The notes: generated by a model from the sequence alone, not told the origin. 64,000 bases of DNA from Postechiella marina (GCF_039538365.1 NZ_BAABCA010000005.1:248001-312000), one strand, 5' to 3'; counted from the stretch's first letter, positions 9,390 through 18,926 are shown. Numbers and translations are program-made.

Positions 9390-10439
9390 CTACTTAAAAA
9401 AAGTAATACAAACCGGAGAAAGTACTTCTTGTGTACTAAACAGCTCTTTTAAATTACCATCTTCTAGAATTTTATAAACTATAACATCATTAGAGTCTTG
9501 TAAACAAGCTATTAGCAACTTACCATTGGGAGCTATATTAAACTCTCGTAAAGTCTTGCCTTTTGTATAGGTGTAGCTTACAAACTCCAAGCCTTCTCCT
9601 TTAATTTTAAATAATGATATAGCTTCTTGTGTTCTATTAGCTGCGTATAAAAATTTATTATTAGGATGTAACCTTATAGCAGAAGCGCTTGGAGTTTTGG
9701 CAAAAGAATGTGGTAATGTTTTATATGTATCTATACTTTTAAAACCATCTTTACCTAACTTTAAAACAGATATATTACCTGTTAATTCATTTAATAAATA
9801 ACCAAGCATTCCGTTTTTAGAAAAAACAACATGTCTAGGTCCATTACCTTGCTCTATATTAATATCTTTTTTATTGTTTAGTTGCAATTTTCCATTAATA
9901 AAAACATATGCTTTTAATTTATCTATTCCCAAATCTGGAACAAAAACATCTTTATTATTAGACAAAACTACAGATTGATGCGCATGTGCACTTTCTTGCC
10001 TTTTGGTATTTATACTTTTACCTAAATGCTTATGGTTTATTATAAAAGGTAACAACTCACCATTAAAATTAACATTAAACTGAAGCACATTACCCGAGCC
10101 ATAACAAGACACAATAACACTAGAATTTGCATAAGTAATATGGCATGGTAAATCCCCGCTAATTAATTGCTCGTTAATATACTCCAACGAAAAATCATCT
10201 TTAATTCTAAAAGCCATTACTTTAGGCTTGTCTTTAGCCAGAACCTCTGTTATAGTATATAAAAATTTATTGTTACTGCTTATAGCTAAATACGCTGGGT
10301 TAACAACCTTTGTTTTATGCAAAACCTGTAAATGTCCTGTTTCTGTATTTAATGCAACAGAATAAATACCTTTTCCAGAACCTCCAAAAACTGGAGAAAT
10401 CATTTTTGTATAAGAACCAATAAAAAAATTTAAAATCAT
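9390..10439 (-). CDS. Lactonase-family seven-bladed beta-propeller protein
   Basis: Protein of 349 residues matching the 6-phosphogluconolactonase (YbhE/Pgl-type) beta-propeller family: it opens with FFIGSYT and GKGIYSVALNTETG and has repeating blades of the type HPNNKFLYAANR and GPRHVVFSKNG. No signal peptide is evident at the chosen ATG (MILNFFIGSYT), so it is predicted to be cytoplasmic, although many relatives are exported. The family hydrolyses sugar lactones. Located between the beta-helix protein and a sulfatase, it may process a lactone from the degraded sugar, but that is inference. It is 74 bases after the sulfatase at 10514 on the same strand and may be co-transcribed. Confidence 0.85.
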   Translation of the reverse strand: MILNFFIGSYTKMISPVFGGSGKGIYSVALNTETGHLQVLHKTKVVNPAYLAISSNNKFLYTITEVLAKDKPKVMAFRIKDDFSLEYINEQLISGDLPCHITYANSSVIVSCYGSGNVLQFNVNFNGELLPFIINHKHLGKSINTKRQESAHAHQSVVLSNNKDVFVPDLGIDKLKAYVFINGKLQLNNKKDINIEQGNGPRHVVFSKNGMLGYLLNELTGNISVLKLGKDGFKSIDTYKTLPHSFAKTPSASAIRLHPNNKFLYAANRTQEAISLFKIKGEGLEFVSYTYTKGKTLREFNIAPNGKLLIACLQDSNDVIVYKILEDGNLKELFSTQEVLSPVCITFFK

Positions 10440-10513
10440 CTACTTTTATTTGTATGGTAAATGTCTTAAAAATATTTAATCTAAAATAGAGGATTTCTTA
10501 TTTTTATTAGTCT

Positions 10514-11968
10514 TTATTTGTTCTCAAAAGGAAACAAAGGCGACTCTACTCTAGCCTCTTTTATTAATGTTTTAAGCTCTAAAACTACTTCTGGAAATAA
10601 AGATGCTAAGTTATTTGATTCTGAAGGATCTACATCCAAATCATACAACTCAAAAGTAGCTTTGTTTTTATTCAATACATTGTAAATTACACCTTTCCAT
10701 TTTCCTTTTCGAATAGCTTTTCTACCACCACGCTGATGAAACTCCCAATACAAATAATCATGTTCTTTTTGATGATCTTCTCCAAGCAAAGTTGGCAAAA
10801 AAGAGACTCCATCGCTTTGGCTTGGAGTTTCTACACCTGCTAAGTCTGCAAGTGTAGGCATAACATCCCAAAAGGCAGAAATATGATTAGATTTAGATCC
10901 TGCTTTAATTTTATTAGGCCAAACAACCACAAAAGGCGAACGAATTCCGCCTTCGTACAAATCGCGTTTTATACCTTTTAAACCACCTGCAGAATTAAAA
11001 AACTCAGGATCTGCTCCACCCTCATCATGTGGACCATTATCGCTTGCAAACATAATAATAGTATTATCTGCAATGCCCAACTCGTTAACTTTGTTTACAA
11101 TCTCCCCAACATACCTATCTAGTTTATCTACCATAGCTGCATACGCTGCATGTGGTGTTTCTTGCGGGCAATAATGTTTTGTTACTAAATTTGGTCCATA
11201 ATCTGATGTATAATTATCAGAATTTATAGTATGCGGTGTTTCTTCAAACTTACCTATATACTTTTTCATGTCTTCTTCTGGCGCTATAATTTCGGCATGA
11301 GGCAAAATAAAAGGTACATAGGCAAAAAATGGTTTATCCTTATTAGATTCTATAAAATTTAAAGTCTTTTTCTGAATAACATCTGGAGCATAGGTCGATT
11401 TTTTGGTCCAATCGTTACCTTCTAACAAAACTTTGTCTTGATTATGCCAAACATGCGTTGGGTAATAACGATGAGACATACGTTGACAATTATAACCAAA
11501 AAACTCATCAAAACCTTGATTTGTAGCATCTCCTTCAGATCCAATATACCCCAAACCCCACTTACCAAAAGCTCCAGTAACGTAACCTGCTTTTTTTAAA
11601 ACCTCTGGAATAGTTATATAACTTCCTGTTAACGGTACTTGCCCCTCTTGGCCATGCTCTTTATTACCTCTAATTGGTGTATGCCCTGTATGTTGCCCTG
11701 TCATTAAAGACGACCTAGAAGGTGCACAAACCGAAGTCCCGCTGTAATGTTGAGAAAACTTCATTCCGTTTGCAACCATCTTATCTATATTTGGTGTTTC
11801 AAACTTTTGTTGCCCATAACTGCTTAAATCTCCATAACCTAAATCATCTGCAAGAATATAAATAATATTAGGTTGTTTTTTTAAGGCTAACACAGGTGTT
11901 TCTTTTTTAAGGTTTACGCAACCAAAAACAACAAGTCCAGTTATAATAAATAAGATTTTTTTTTTCAT
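10514..11968 (-). CDS. Arylsulfatase lipoprotein, S1 family
   Basis: Sulfatase of 484 residues from the ATG at 11968; an upstream in-frame ATG at 11983 would add five residues. The downstream start gives a typical lipoprotein signal (MKKKILFIITGLVVFGC, lipid Cys C17) and leaves room for a leader after the predicted promoter, so I prefer it. Metal ligands D41/D42, formylglycine motif C81-A-P-S-R85, GKWGLG (K136; Gly replaces the usual His) and a later SDNGPHDEGG metal loop. As a lipoprotein it would be held at a membrane, unlike the soluble sulfatases of the nearby operon. It is the fifth sulfatase of the locus and lies upstream of the lactonase gene. Confidence 0.94.
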   Translation of the reverse strand: MKKKILFIITGLVVFGCVNLKKETPVLALKKQPNIIYILADDLGYGDLSSYGQQKFETPNIDKMVANGMKFSQHYSGTSVCAPSRSSLMTGQHTGHTPIRGNKEHGQEGQVPLTGSYITIPEVLKKAGYVTGAFGKWGLGYIGSEGDATNQGFDEFFGYNCQRMSHRYYPTHVWHNQDKVLLEGNDWTKKSTYAPDVIQKKTLNFIESNKDKPFFAYVPFILPHAEIIAPEEDMKKYIGKFEETPHTINSDNYTSDYGPNLVTKHYCPQETPHAAYAAMVDKLDRYVGEIVNKVNELGIADNTIIMFASDNGPHDEGGADPEFFNSAGGLKGIKRDLYEGGIRSPFVVVWPNKIKAGSKSNHISAFWDVMPTLADLAGVETPSQSDGVSFLPTLLGEDHQKEHDYLYWEFHQRGGRKAIRKGKWKGVIYNVLNKNKATFELYDLDVDPSESNNLASLFPEVVLELKTLIKEARVESPLFPFENK

Positions 11969-11995
11969 ATTGATAAAATTCATTTAATTACAACA

Positions 11996-12003
11996 CAAAT
12001 TTA
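11996..12003 (-). promoter_or_regulatory. Promoter -7 element TAAATTTG of lipoprotein sulfatase
   Basis: On the minus strand TAAATTTG matches TAnnTTTG exactly. Transcription would begin around 11989-11991, giving a leader of about 20 bases before the ATG at 11968 but only a few bases before the one at 11983. Confidence 0.5.
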
Positions 12004-12070
12004 GAACATAACTAAAACAACAAGTCTTTAACAGTAATTATTATGTATTGCTACGTCATAATAAAATAAA

Positions 12071-12099
12071 AAAAGGTTGCTAAAAACTAGCAACCTTTT
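12071..12099 (-). terminator. Terminator after sucC
   Basis: AAAAGGTTGCTA and TAGCAACCTTTT form a 12-bp perfect stem with a 5-base loop, followed on the minus strand by a run of T. It lies 50 bases past the sucC stop. Confidence 0.9.
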
Positions 12100-12149
12100 A
12101 ATTATTAACCAAGTAGAAATTTGTATTTACAAATACTACCTTAATGTAT

Positions 12150-13346
12150 TTAAGCCAATACAGCTTGTACTTTATCTGCAGCTTCTTGAAATTCTGTAGC
12201 ACTAAGTACATCTAATCCAGAATTGTCAATTAGTTCTTTTGCAATATCTGCATTTGTACCTTGTAAACGTACAATAATTGGAACTTTAATAGCGTCTCCC
12301 ATATTTTTGTATGCATCTACTACACCTTGAGCAACTCTATCGCAACGTACAATACCACCAAAAATATTAATTAAAATTGCTTTTACAGCAGGATCTTTTA
12401 ATATAATTCTAAAAGCAGCTTCTACACGAGCAGCATCAGCAGTACCACCAACATCTAAGAAGTTAGCAGGTTCTCCACCAGCTTGCTTAATTAAATCCAT
12501 AGTTGCCATTGCTAAACCAGCTCCGTTAACCATACATCCAACATTACCATCTAAATCTACGTAGTTTAAACCTAGTTCTCCTGCTTCAACCTCAATAGCG
12601 CTTTCCTCACGTAAGTCGCGTAAAGCTAAATAATCTTTATGCCTGTATAAAGCATTATCGTCAATAGTCACTTTAGCATCAACAGCCATTATTTTATCAT
12701 CACTTGTTTTTAAAACAGGATTAATTTCAAACATAGAAGAATCTGAAGCAACATAAGCTTTATAAAGACTTGACACAAACTTTGTCATTTCTTTAAAGGC
12801 GTTACCAGATAATCCTAAATTAAAGGCTATTTTTCTTGCTTGAAAAGGTAATAAACCAACAGCAGGGTCTATTTCTTCATGGAAAATTAAATGTGGTGTA
12901 TTTTCTGCTACAGTTTCTATATCCATTCCTCCTTCAGTAGAATACATAATCATATTTCTACCTGTACCTCTGTTTAATAACACAGAGACATAGAATTCGC
13001 TAGTTTCTCCTCCTTCAGTAGGGTAATAAACGTCTTCTGCAACCAATACTTGATGCACACGCTTACCTTCTGCCGAAGTTTGTGGTGTTACTAAATCCAT
13101 TCCTATAATTTGACCTGCAATTTGTTCTACTTCTTCTAGGTTTTTAGCTAGCTTAACACCGCCACCTTTACCACGACCACCTGCATGAACTTGCGCCTTT
13201 ATTACGTGCCAGCCTGTACCTGTTTCTGCTGTCAACTGTTTTGCAGCCTCAACTGCTTCTTTAGCATTTTGAGCCACTATACCGCGTTGTATGCGTACTC
13301 CAAAACTGTTTAAAATTTCTTTACCTTGATATTCGTGTAAATTCAT
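12150..13346 (-). CDS. sucC: Succinyl-CoA ligase [ADP-forming] subunit beta
   Basis: TCA-cycle enzyme subunit of 398 residues, the full family length. It starts MNLHEYQGKEIL and has the ATP-grasp glycine-rich segment HAGGRGKGGGVKLA, the EINPVLKTSDDKIMAVDAK metal-binding stretch and the VNGAGLAMATMDLIKQAGG / NIFGGIVRCD segments that define SucC. The alpha subunit (sucD) is not adjacent, which is common in Flavobacteriia. It has its own promoter and strong terminator, so it is monocistronic. Cytoplasmic. Confidence 0.98.
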   Translation of the reverse strand: MNLHEYQGKEILNSFGVRIQRGIVAQNAKEAVEAAKQLTAETGTGWHVIKAQVHAGGRGKGGGVKLAKNLEEVEQIAGQIIGMDLVTPQTSAEGKRVHQVLVAEDVYYPTEGGETSEFYVSVLLNRGTGRNMIMYSTEGGMDIETVAENTPHLIFHEEIDPAVGLLPFQARKIAFNLGLSGNAFKEMTKFVSSLYKAYVASDSSMFEINPVLKTSDDKIMAVDAKVTIDDNALYRHKDYLALRDLREESAIEVEAGELGLNYVDLDGNVGCMVNGAGLAMATMDLIKQAGGEPANFLDVGGTADAARVEAAFRIILKDPAVKAILINIFGGIVRCDRVAQGVVDAYKNMGDAIKVPIIVRLQGTNADIAKELIDNSGLDVLSATEFQEAADKVQAVLA

Positions 13347-13372
13347 AACTCGCTTAATAGTTTTAAGAAAAG

Positions 13373-13380
13373 CAAATGTA
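13373..13380 (-). promoter_or_regulatory. Promoter -7 element TACATTTG of sucC
   Basis: Exact TAnnTTTG match on the minus strand, 26 bases before the sucC ATG at 13346. Confidence 0.6.
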
Positions 13381-13524
13381 AATAATAGGGTTTAATTACA
13401 CTAATATTTTATTTAATGATTAACAAAATAATAATGAACAACTGTTTTGAGTTGTTAAATAATTAACAAAATGTTTAATTTGTATTATTTTTTATTTATT
13501 TATTTTTTATGTGAAGGAATAAAA

Positions 13525-13532
13525 TATCTTTG
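13525..13532 (+). promoter_or_regulatory. Promoter -7 element TATCTTTG of lysA
   Basis: Exact TAnnTTTG match 19 bases before the ATG at 13552. It falls inside the longer open frame that begins at 13471, so that upstream ATG cannot be the start for this promoter. Confidence 0.65.
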
Positions 13533-13551
13533 CCAAAAATTTACAAAGACT

Positions 13552-14787
13552 ATGAACGAAGGTCAGTTATTAAAAATTACAGAAGAATACGGAAGTCCTG
13601 TTTACGTTTACGATGCAGAAAAAATTGGTACACAGTACAAACGATTAACTAGCGCCTTTAAAGGTGTTAAAAATCTTAAAATAAATTACGCTGTAAAAGC
13701 GCTATCTAATATATCTGTTTTAAAATATTTAAAATCTTTAGGTTCTGGTATAGACACTGTTTCTATACAAGAAGTGCAATTAGGTTTAGCTGCTGGTTTT
13801 TCTGCAGAGCAAATAATATTTACACCCAACGGAGTGTCTTTAAGTGAAATTGAAGAGGCTGCTAAATTAGGTATACAAATAAACATAGATAATCTTTCGG
13901 TATTAGAACAATTTGGAACCAAACACCCAAACACGCCAGTTTGTATTCGTATAAACCCGCATGTTATGGCTGGAGGAAATAGTAATATTTCTGTTGGACA
14001 TATAGATTCTAAATTCGGAATTTCAATTCACCAAATACCACATTTACTTCGTATTATAGAAAATACTAAAATGAATATTAACGGTATACACATGCATACC
14101 GGTAGTGATATTTTAGATATTGATGTGTTTTTATATGCTAGTGAAATATTATTTGAGACTGCAAAAAAATTCAAAAAATTAGAGTTTATTGATTTTGGAT
14201 CTGGATTTAAAGTACCGTACAAAGCTGGAGATATTGAAACTAATATTGAAGAATTAGGTAAGAAACTATCGGCTAAATTTAACGCGTTTTGTAAAGAATA
14301 CGGTAAAGAATTAACTTTAGCTTTCGAGCCTGGTAAATTTTTAGTGAGCGAATCTGGAAACTTTTTAACAACAGTAAATGCTGTAAAACAAACAACATCT
14401 ACAGTATTTGCTCAGGTAGACTCTGGTTTTAATCATTTGGTTAGACCAATGTTTTATGGTTCGCACCATGATATAGATAATATTTCAAACCCTAAAGGAA
14501 GAGAGCGTTTTTACTCGGTAGTTGGGTACATTTGCGAAACCGATACTTTTGGTAGTAACAGGCGTATTACCGAAATTAATGAAGGCGATGTTTTACGTTT
14601 TAAAAATGCTGGTGCTTATTGTTTCTCTATGGCTAGTAACTACAACTCAAGATTTAGACCTGCAGAGGTTTTATGGTATAATGATAAAGCGCATTTAATT
14701 AGAAAAAGAGAAACTTTTGATGATATTATAAAGAATCAAGTAGAAGTAGATTTTTCGACTAAAAAAGAAAAAGTTTTAGTTAAGTAA
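13552..14787 (+). CDS. lysA: Diaminopimelate decarboxylase
   Basis: Last step of lysine synthesis: PLP-dependent decarboxylation of meso-diaminopimelate. The 411-residue protein from ATG 13552 has the PLP lysine K49 (INYAVKAL), HIDSKFGIS, the GSGFKVPY phosphate-binding loop, EPGKFLV, and the CETDTF active-site Cys of the partner subunit. The frame remains open upstream to an ATG at 13471, but the extra 27 residues are low-complexity, unlike the family, and contain the promoter element at 13525-13532. It is divergent from sucC and ends at a strong terminator. Confidence 0.96.
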   Translation: MNEGQLLKITEEYGSPVYVYDAEKIGTQYKRLTSAFKGVKNLKINYAVKALSNISVLKYLKSLGSGIDTVSIQEVQLGLAAGFSAEQIIFTPNGVSLSEIEEAAKLGIQINIDNLSVLEQFGTKHPNTPVCIRINPHVMAGGNSNISVGHIDSKFGISIHQIPHLLRIIENTKMNINGIHMHTGSDILDIDVFLYASEILFETAKKFKKLEFIDFGSGFKVPYKAGDIETNIEELGKKLSAKFNAFCKEYGKELTLAFEPGKFLVSESGNFLTTVNAVKQTTSTVFAQVDSGFNHLVRPMFYGSHHDIDNISNPKGRERFYSVVGYICETDTFGSNRRITEINEGDVLRFKNAGAYCFSMASNYNSRFRPAEVLWYNDKAHLIRKRETFDDIIKNQVEVDFSTKKEKVLVK

Positions 14788-14810
14788 TCTAATTTTTACA
14801 GAATTACACT

Positions 14811-14845
14811 AACCTCTTTAGCTTTTACAGCTAAAGAGGTTTTTT
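14811..14845 (+). terminator. Terminator after lysA
   Basis: AACCTCTTTAGC and GCTAAAGAGGTT make a perfect 12-bp stem with a 7-base loop, followed by a T run. Confidence 0.92.
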
Positions 14846-14868
14846 ATTTAACAAAATAAGGTAACGAG

Positions 14869-14900
14869 TTTGTTTTAATAGGAAAATCGGGCTATTTTTG
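14869..14900 (+). promoter_or_regulatory. Full -33/-7 promoter of sterol-desaturase-family gene
   Basis: TTTG at 14869-14872, a 20-base spacer, then TATTTTTG at 14893-14900. This fits the Bacteroidota TTTG / TAnnTTTG consensus and spacing. The ATG follows at 14921. Confidence 0.7.
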
Positions 14901-14920
14901 AAAATAACTTAAAATTTTAA

Positions 14921-15868
14921 ATGGATTTCACAAACCCCTTAGTATATGGTGTTCCTTGTTTTCTGGGACTCATACTTCTAGAATTATCATACAGTAAGCA
15001 TCATAAAAAAAAGATAAAAGGCAAAGAGCTTTACGATTGGAAAGATTTAGGAGCAAGCTTATCTATGGGTATTGGTTCTGCTATTATAGCACCACTAACA
15101 AAAACCATAGCTGCTATTGTTCTTTTTAATTTTGTTTACGAAATTTTTAATCCTGAAGTAAATGGTATTCGTACCAATATAATGGGATATGAATCTTTTG
15201 GATATGCTTGGTATATTTGGCTTATTTGCCAATTATTAGACGATTTTAGCTACTATTGGTTTCATAGACAAAACCATAATGTGCGCTTTTTATGGGCTGC
15301 GCATATTGTACACCACTCGTCTGATAATTTTAATTTAGGAACCGCAGTAAGAAACGGTTGGTTTACTATTTTTTACAAACCTTTCTTTTATATGTGGATT
15401 CCTGCTATTGGTTTCCCTCCAGAAATGTTGGTAGTTTGCCTAGGCATAGAAGCGCTTTGGCAGTTTCAATTACACTCGGTTTATATTCCCAAAATGGGCT
15501 TTATAGAAAAGTTTATGAACACGCACACCATGCACCAAGTACATCATGCTCAAAACATTGAGTATATGGATAAAAACCATGGTGGTTTTTTAAATATTTT
15601 TGATAAAATATTTGGAACATGGAAAGAACTAGACGAAAACATAGATATTAAATATGGGGTTACACACCCGCCAAACTCTTATAACCCGCTTGTTATTTTA
15701 ACACACGAGTATAGAGATATTTGGAACGACATGAAAAAATCTAAAAATTGGTATCATAAATTTATGTATGCATTTGGACCTCCTGGTTGGAGTCACGATG
15801 GTAGCACACTTACCATTAAACAAGTACAAAAGCAAATGAAAGAAGAACAAGCTGCTGCTTCTAATTAA
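14921..15868 (+). CDS. Sterol desaturase / fatty acid hydroxylase family membrane protein
   Basis: Integral membrane di-iron oxygenase family protein of 315 residues. The histidine clusters are all present: H115-RQN-H119, H128-IV-H131-H132, and the H205-QV-H208-H209 group with a further H222. Several hydrophobic segments precede and separate them. Members hydroxylate or desaturate lipid chains or sterol-like molecules in the membrane; the substrate here is unknown. The C-terminal region past residue 230 carries PPxxYNP and a GPPGWSHDGS segment seen in flavobacterial members. Single gene with its own promoter and terminator. Confidence 0.9.
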   Translation: MDFTNPLVYGVPCFLGLILLELSYSKHHKKKIKGKELYDWKDLGASLSMGIGSAIIAPLTKTIAAIVLFNFVYEIFNPEVNGIRTNIMGYESFGYAWYIWLICQLLDDFSYYWFHRQNHNVRFLWAAHIVHHSSDNFNLGTAVRNGWFTIFYKPFFYMWIPAIGFPPEMLVVCLGIEALWQFQLHSVYIPKMGFIEKFMNTHTMHQVHHAQNIEYMDKNHGGFLNIFDKIFGTWKELDENIDIKYGVTHPPNSYNPLVILTHEYRDIWNDMKKSKNWYHKFMYAFGPPGWSHDGSTLTIKQVQKQMKEEQAAASN

Positions 15869-15891
15869 AATCAGTTTTCTTTAATATATAT

Positions 15892-15932
15892 AAAACCGCC
15901 AGATACATAAACTATGTTTGGCGGTTTTTTTT
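15892..15932 (+). terminator. Terminator after sterol-desaturase-family gene
   Basis: AACCGCCA pairs with TGGCGGTT around an inner TACATA/TATGT helix, followed by eight T residues. Confidence 0.88.
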
Positions 15933-16034
15933 ATATCTTTATAACTTATTCCCTAAGTCTTTTTAATATTTTCATTATAATAAAAAAGACCGTATGCACA
16001 AATTAACATTATCTACAACTTTACAAGTATACCT

Positions 16035-16052
16035 TATAACTTACAAGTTATA
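16035..16052. promoter_or_regulatory. 18-bp palindrome upstream of DUF1624 gene
   Basis: TATAACTT-AC-AAGTTATA is a perfect dyad 43 bases before the ATG at 16095. It could be an operator; no regulator is encoded next to it and no exact TAnnTTTG element was seen nearby. Confidence 0.35.
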
Positions 16053-16094
16053 CGCAATTAAAACTATTATAAACATTAAAAATAATACACTATA

Positions 16095-17282
16095 ATGGCT
16101 GCTATCATAAAATCTACCAGAATAGAATCTATAGACGTGCTAAGAGGCATTGTTATGGTTGTTATGGCTTTAGATCATACAAGAGATTATTTTCATTTCG
16201 GATCGTTTTTTAGCAACCCTACAAATCTTGAAACCACCACACCTTTTCTATTTTTTACAAGATTTATAACGCATTACTGCGCTCCCATTTTTGTGTTTCT
16301 TGCTGGCACAGCTGCCTTTTTGTACGGTACTAATAAAACAAAACCATCACTTTTTAAGTTTTTATTTACTAGAGGCTTATGGTTAATATTTTTAGAGTTT
16401 ACACTTAATAATTTTTTGTGGTGGTTTGATATTACTTTCAGTTTTGTTGTATTACAAGTTATTTGGGTTATTGGCTTAAGTATGGTTGTACTTTCGTTTC
16501 TTATTTTTCTTAGAAAAAAAATACTACTTGCCATTGGTGCTATTTTAGTTTTGGGGCATAATTTACTAGACACCATAAAAGTAACAGGTAATAATATTGA
16601 AGATATTATTTGGTATATTTTACACCAAGGCGGACAAATTTATACAAGTCCAGATCAAACTATTGGTGCCTACTACCCTGCTATACCATGGATTGGCATT
16701 ATGGTTTTAGGCTACTGCTTTGGCTATTTTTTTAAAAAAGATTTTGATGTGGCGTTAAGAAAAAAATGGCTTTTGTATTTAGGATTTGGTGCTATTGGTC
16801 TATTTTTTTTAATAAGAGGGCTTAATGTTTATGGTGATCCTGTGCCTTGGACACCACAAAATACTACAGCAAAAACTATAATGTCTTTTTTTAAGGTATC
16901 TAAATATCCTCCTTCTTTAGCTTATACATTAATTACTCTAGGACCAGCTATGTTATTTTTATATGGCATAGAATCTATAAAAAATAAAGTAACAAACTTC
17001 TTATTGGTTTTTGGTCGAGTACCTTTGTTCTACTACTTTGTTCACATATTGGTTATTCATGTATTTGCCATTATAGGCATTGTACTTTTTGGAGGAAACT
17101 GGCAAGATATGATTATAACTAAAGACGCCTTTAGTACCGGGAAACTATTAAATTATGGCTATTCGCTATGTATTGTTTACTTAGTTTGGATTATGGTTAT
17201 TGCTTTTCTATATCCGTTTTGTAAAAAATACATGGCATACAAGGCAAATAATAAAGATAAATGGTGGTTAAGTTATTTGTAA
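16095..17282 (+). CDS. DUF1624 / heparan-acetyltransferase-like membrane protein
   Basis: Multi-pass inner-membrane protein of 395 residues. The N-terminus (RIESIDVLRGIVMVVMALDHTRDYFH) is the hallmark of the DUF1624 / COG3503 family, related to heparan-alpha-glucosaminide N-acetyltransferase and other membrane acyltransferases; about ten hydrophobic segments follow. The conserved motif H27-T-R-D-Y-F probably belongs to the active site. The family is thought to transfer acetyl groups to sugars across the membrane, but no substrate can be assigned. It ends two bases before the convergent DinB-like gene. Confidence 0.85.
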   Translation: MAAIIKSTRIESIDVLRGIVMVVMALDHTRDYFHFGSFFSNPTNLETTTPFLFFTRFITHYCAPIFVFLAGTAAFLYGTNKTKPSLFKFLFTRGLWLIFLEFTLNNFLWWFDITFSFVVLQVIWVIGLSMVVLSFLIFLRKKILLAIGAILVLGHNLLDTIKVTGNNIEDIIWYILHQGGQIYTSPDQTIGAYYPAIPWIGIMVLGYCFGYFFKKDFDVALRKKWLLYLGFGAIGLFFLIRGLNVYGDPVPWTPQNTTAKTIMSFFKVSKYPPSLAYTLITLGPAMLFLYGIESIKNKVTNFLLVFGRVPLFYYFVHILVIHVFAIIGIVLFGGNWQDMIITKDAFSTGKLLNYGYSLCIVYLVWIMVIAFLYPFCKKYMAYKANNKDKWWLSYL

Positions 17283-17284
17283 GT

Positions 17285-17845
17285 TTACTGTCTTACTTTG
17301 CCAGAAAGCAAACCAACTTTAGAGTTAAATGGATTACCAGATGCTCGCCTAAGCATTACTATTTGCCCGCAATGCCATAGGGCATCGGCTATTGGCCCGT
17401 TTATTATATTCCAAAACGGAAACCTTGTATTGTCGTATTTTGATATATTGCTTGAGTTCTTTAAAATATCTGAAGCCTTTTTAAAATTAATTAGTGTTTT
17501 TGCTCTTTTTTGAATAAACGATTGGGGTAATTTATCTGGTTTATCTTTTTTATTTGCTATTGCGTTTAGTATAAAATTAGAGAGTTCGAATACATGGTGG
17601 ATGGTTTCTTGGCTAGATCTACCTGTATCGCTTGCTCTATGCTTTAAATCTTCTTCTCTTAAACCGTTTGTTGCCCAATAATACCTATACCCTAACCCAT
17701 CTATCATTCTAGAAGCTACAGTGCCAGCTGTATAATTCTCGGGAGCTTCAGGTATTTCGTAATAGGGCAATTCTTGTGTATTACCATCTTGTGCATTTAA
17801 ATTTACAATTGATATTATAGTAATTATTAAAAGTAATTTTTGCAT
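17285..17845 (-). CDS. Exported DinB-like protein
   Basis: Protein of 186 residues with a signal peptide (about 1-18, ends LNAQ) and a helical body. HHVFELSNFI and the C-terminal WHCGQIVMLRRASGNP are typical of the DinB/YfiT-like four-helix superfamily, where scattered His residues bind a metal. DinB members include thiol-dependent transferases; the exported form is common in Flavobacteriia but its role is unknown. The gene converges tail-to-tail with the DUF1624 gene with a two-base gap and no terminator hairpin between. Confidence 0.75.
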   Translation of the reverse strand: MQKLLLIITIISIVNLNAQDGNTQELPYYEIPEAPENYTAGTVASRMIDGLGYRYYWATNGLREEDLKHRASDTGRSSQETIHHVFELSNFILNAIANKKDKPDKLPQSFIQKRAKTLINFKKASDILKNSSNISKYDNTRFPFWNIINGPIADALWHCGQIVMLRRASGNPFNSKVGLLSGKVRQ

Positions 17846-18047
17846 GGGTTATTATTTAAAATATAAACACTAAAAGTAGTTATTAAACATGATGCTTGTG
17901 CGTTAACGATTGTAGTGGCATCCTTTTTTTGTTAAACTAAACCTTATTAATACCTTTTAATTAATGATTTAATATGCTTAAAAAATTATACTAAACACTT
18001 AAACACAAAAAAAGATATAACGTAAAGCGTGTTAAAACGCCCAAAAA

Positions 18048-18926
18048 CTACTCGTTATTTAATTGTTGTTTATAGAGTTCTATATTAGCTTTAATATCGT
18101 CATCCAATTCGGGTTCTTTAATATCGGTGTATTGTTTAAGTGTATCGTACATAATTTTAGCAACAATATAGCGCGCTGTAGGCTTATCGTCTGCAGGAAT
18201 GTTGTACCATGGCGCGTGTGGTTTAGAGGTTCTATTTATAGCATCTTGGTAACATTCTTGGTAGGTATCCCACAGCTTTCGCTCTTTTAAGTCTCCTGGA
18301 GAAAACTTCCAATTTTTCTCTTGTTTGTCTAAACGTCTAAGCAATCTGTTTTTTTGTTCTTCTTTAGATAGGTTTAAAAAGAATTTAAAAATAATGGTTC
18401 CGCTATTGGCTATATGTGCTTCGAAATTATTGATTTGTTCGAAACGTTTGTCCCAAAATTGGTCATTAATATCGTCTAGCGAGTTTACAGTTGGTATATT
18501 TTCGCCTAAAATATAATTAGGATGAACCCTTGTTACCAGTACGTTTTCGTAATGTGTTCTATTAAAAACACCAAATTTACCGCGCTGTGGCAATACAATA
18601 TAATGACGCCATAAATAATCGTGATTTAATTCTAACTCGGTAGGCACCTTAAAACTATGCACAGCAATACCTTGTACATTAAACTCTTTAAATACTTCGC
18701 GTATTAAACTGTCTTTACCCGAAGTATCCATGCCTTGCAAACAAACTAAAACCGCATATTTACCGTGTGCATACATGGTGTTTTGTAGTTTCCCTAATTT
18801 TTTACTCACCTTTTTAAGAGCCTCTTCTACATCGTCTTTTGGAGCTTCTAAATCGAATTTTGTTAAGTTATCTTTTAAATTGATACTTGTGGTTACTTTA
18901 AAATCGTCGACTTGTATATTTTTCAT
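18048..18926 (-). CDS. Polyphosphate kinase 2 family protein
   Basis: PPK2-family kinase that moves phosphate between polyphosphate and nucleotides. From ATG 18926 it has 292 residues: Walker A G65-MDTSGK-D, the Walker B/lid region GVFNRTHYENVLVTR (about 119-133), and the late NRTSKPHAPWYNIPADDK motif. An ATG at 18992 would add 22 residues (hydrophobic, unlike the family), so the later start is preferred. The NRTSKPHAPWY form is seen in the class that phosphorylates AMP or related nucleotides, but class assignment by eye is tentative. Single cytoplasmic gene. Confidence 0.9.
   Translation of the reverse strand: MKNIQVDDFKVTTSINLKDNLTKFDLEAPKDDVEEALKKVSKKLGKLQNTMYAHGKYAVLVCLQGMDTSGKDSLIREVFKEFNVQGIAVHSFKVPTELELNHDYLWRHYIVLPQRGKFGVFNRTHYENVLVTRVHPNYILGENIPTVNSLDDINDQFWDKRFEQINNFEAHIANSGTIIFKFFLNLSKEEQKNRLLRRLDKQEKNWKFSPGDLKERKLWDTYQECYQDAINRTSKPHAPWYNIPADDKPTARYIVAKIMYDTLKQYTDIKEPELDDDIKANIELYKQQLNNE

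Noticed and set aside
13471..13551. 5' extension of lysA from an upstream ATG
   Set aside because: The extra residues are Phe/Tyr-rich and unlike the family, and an exact -7 promoter element lies within them.
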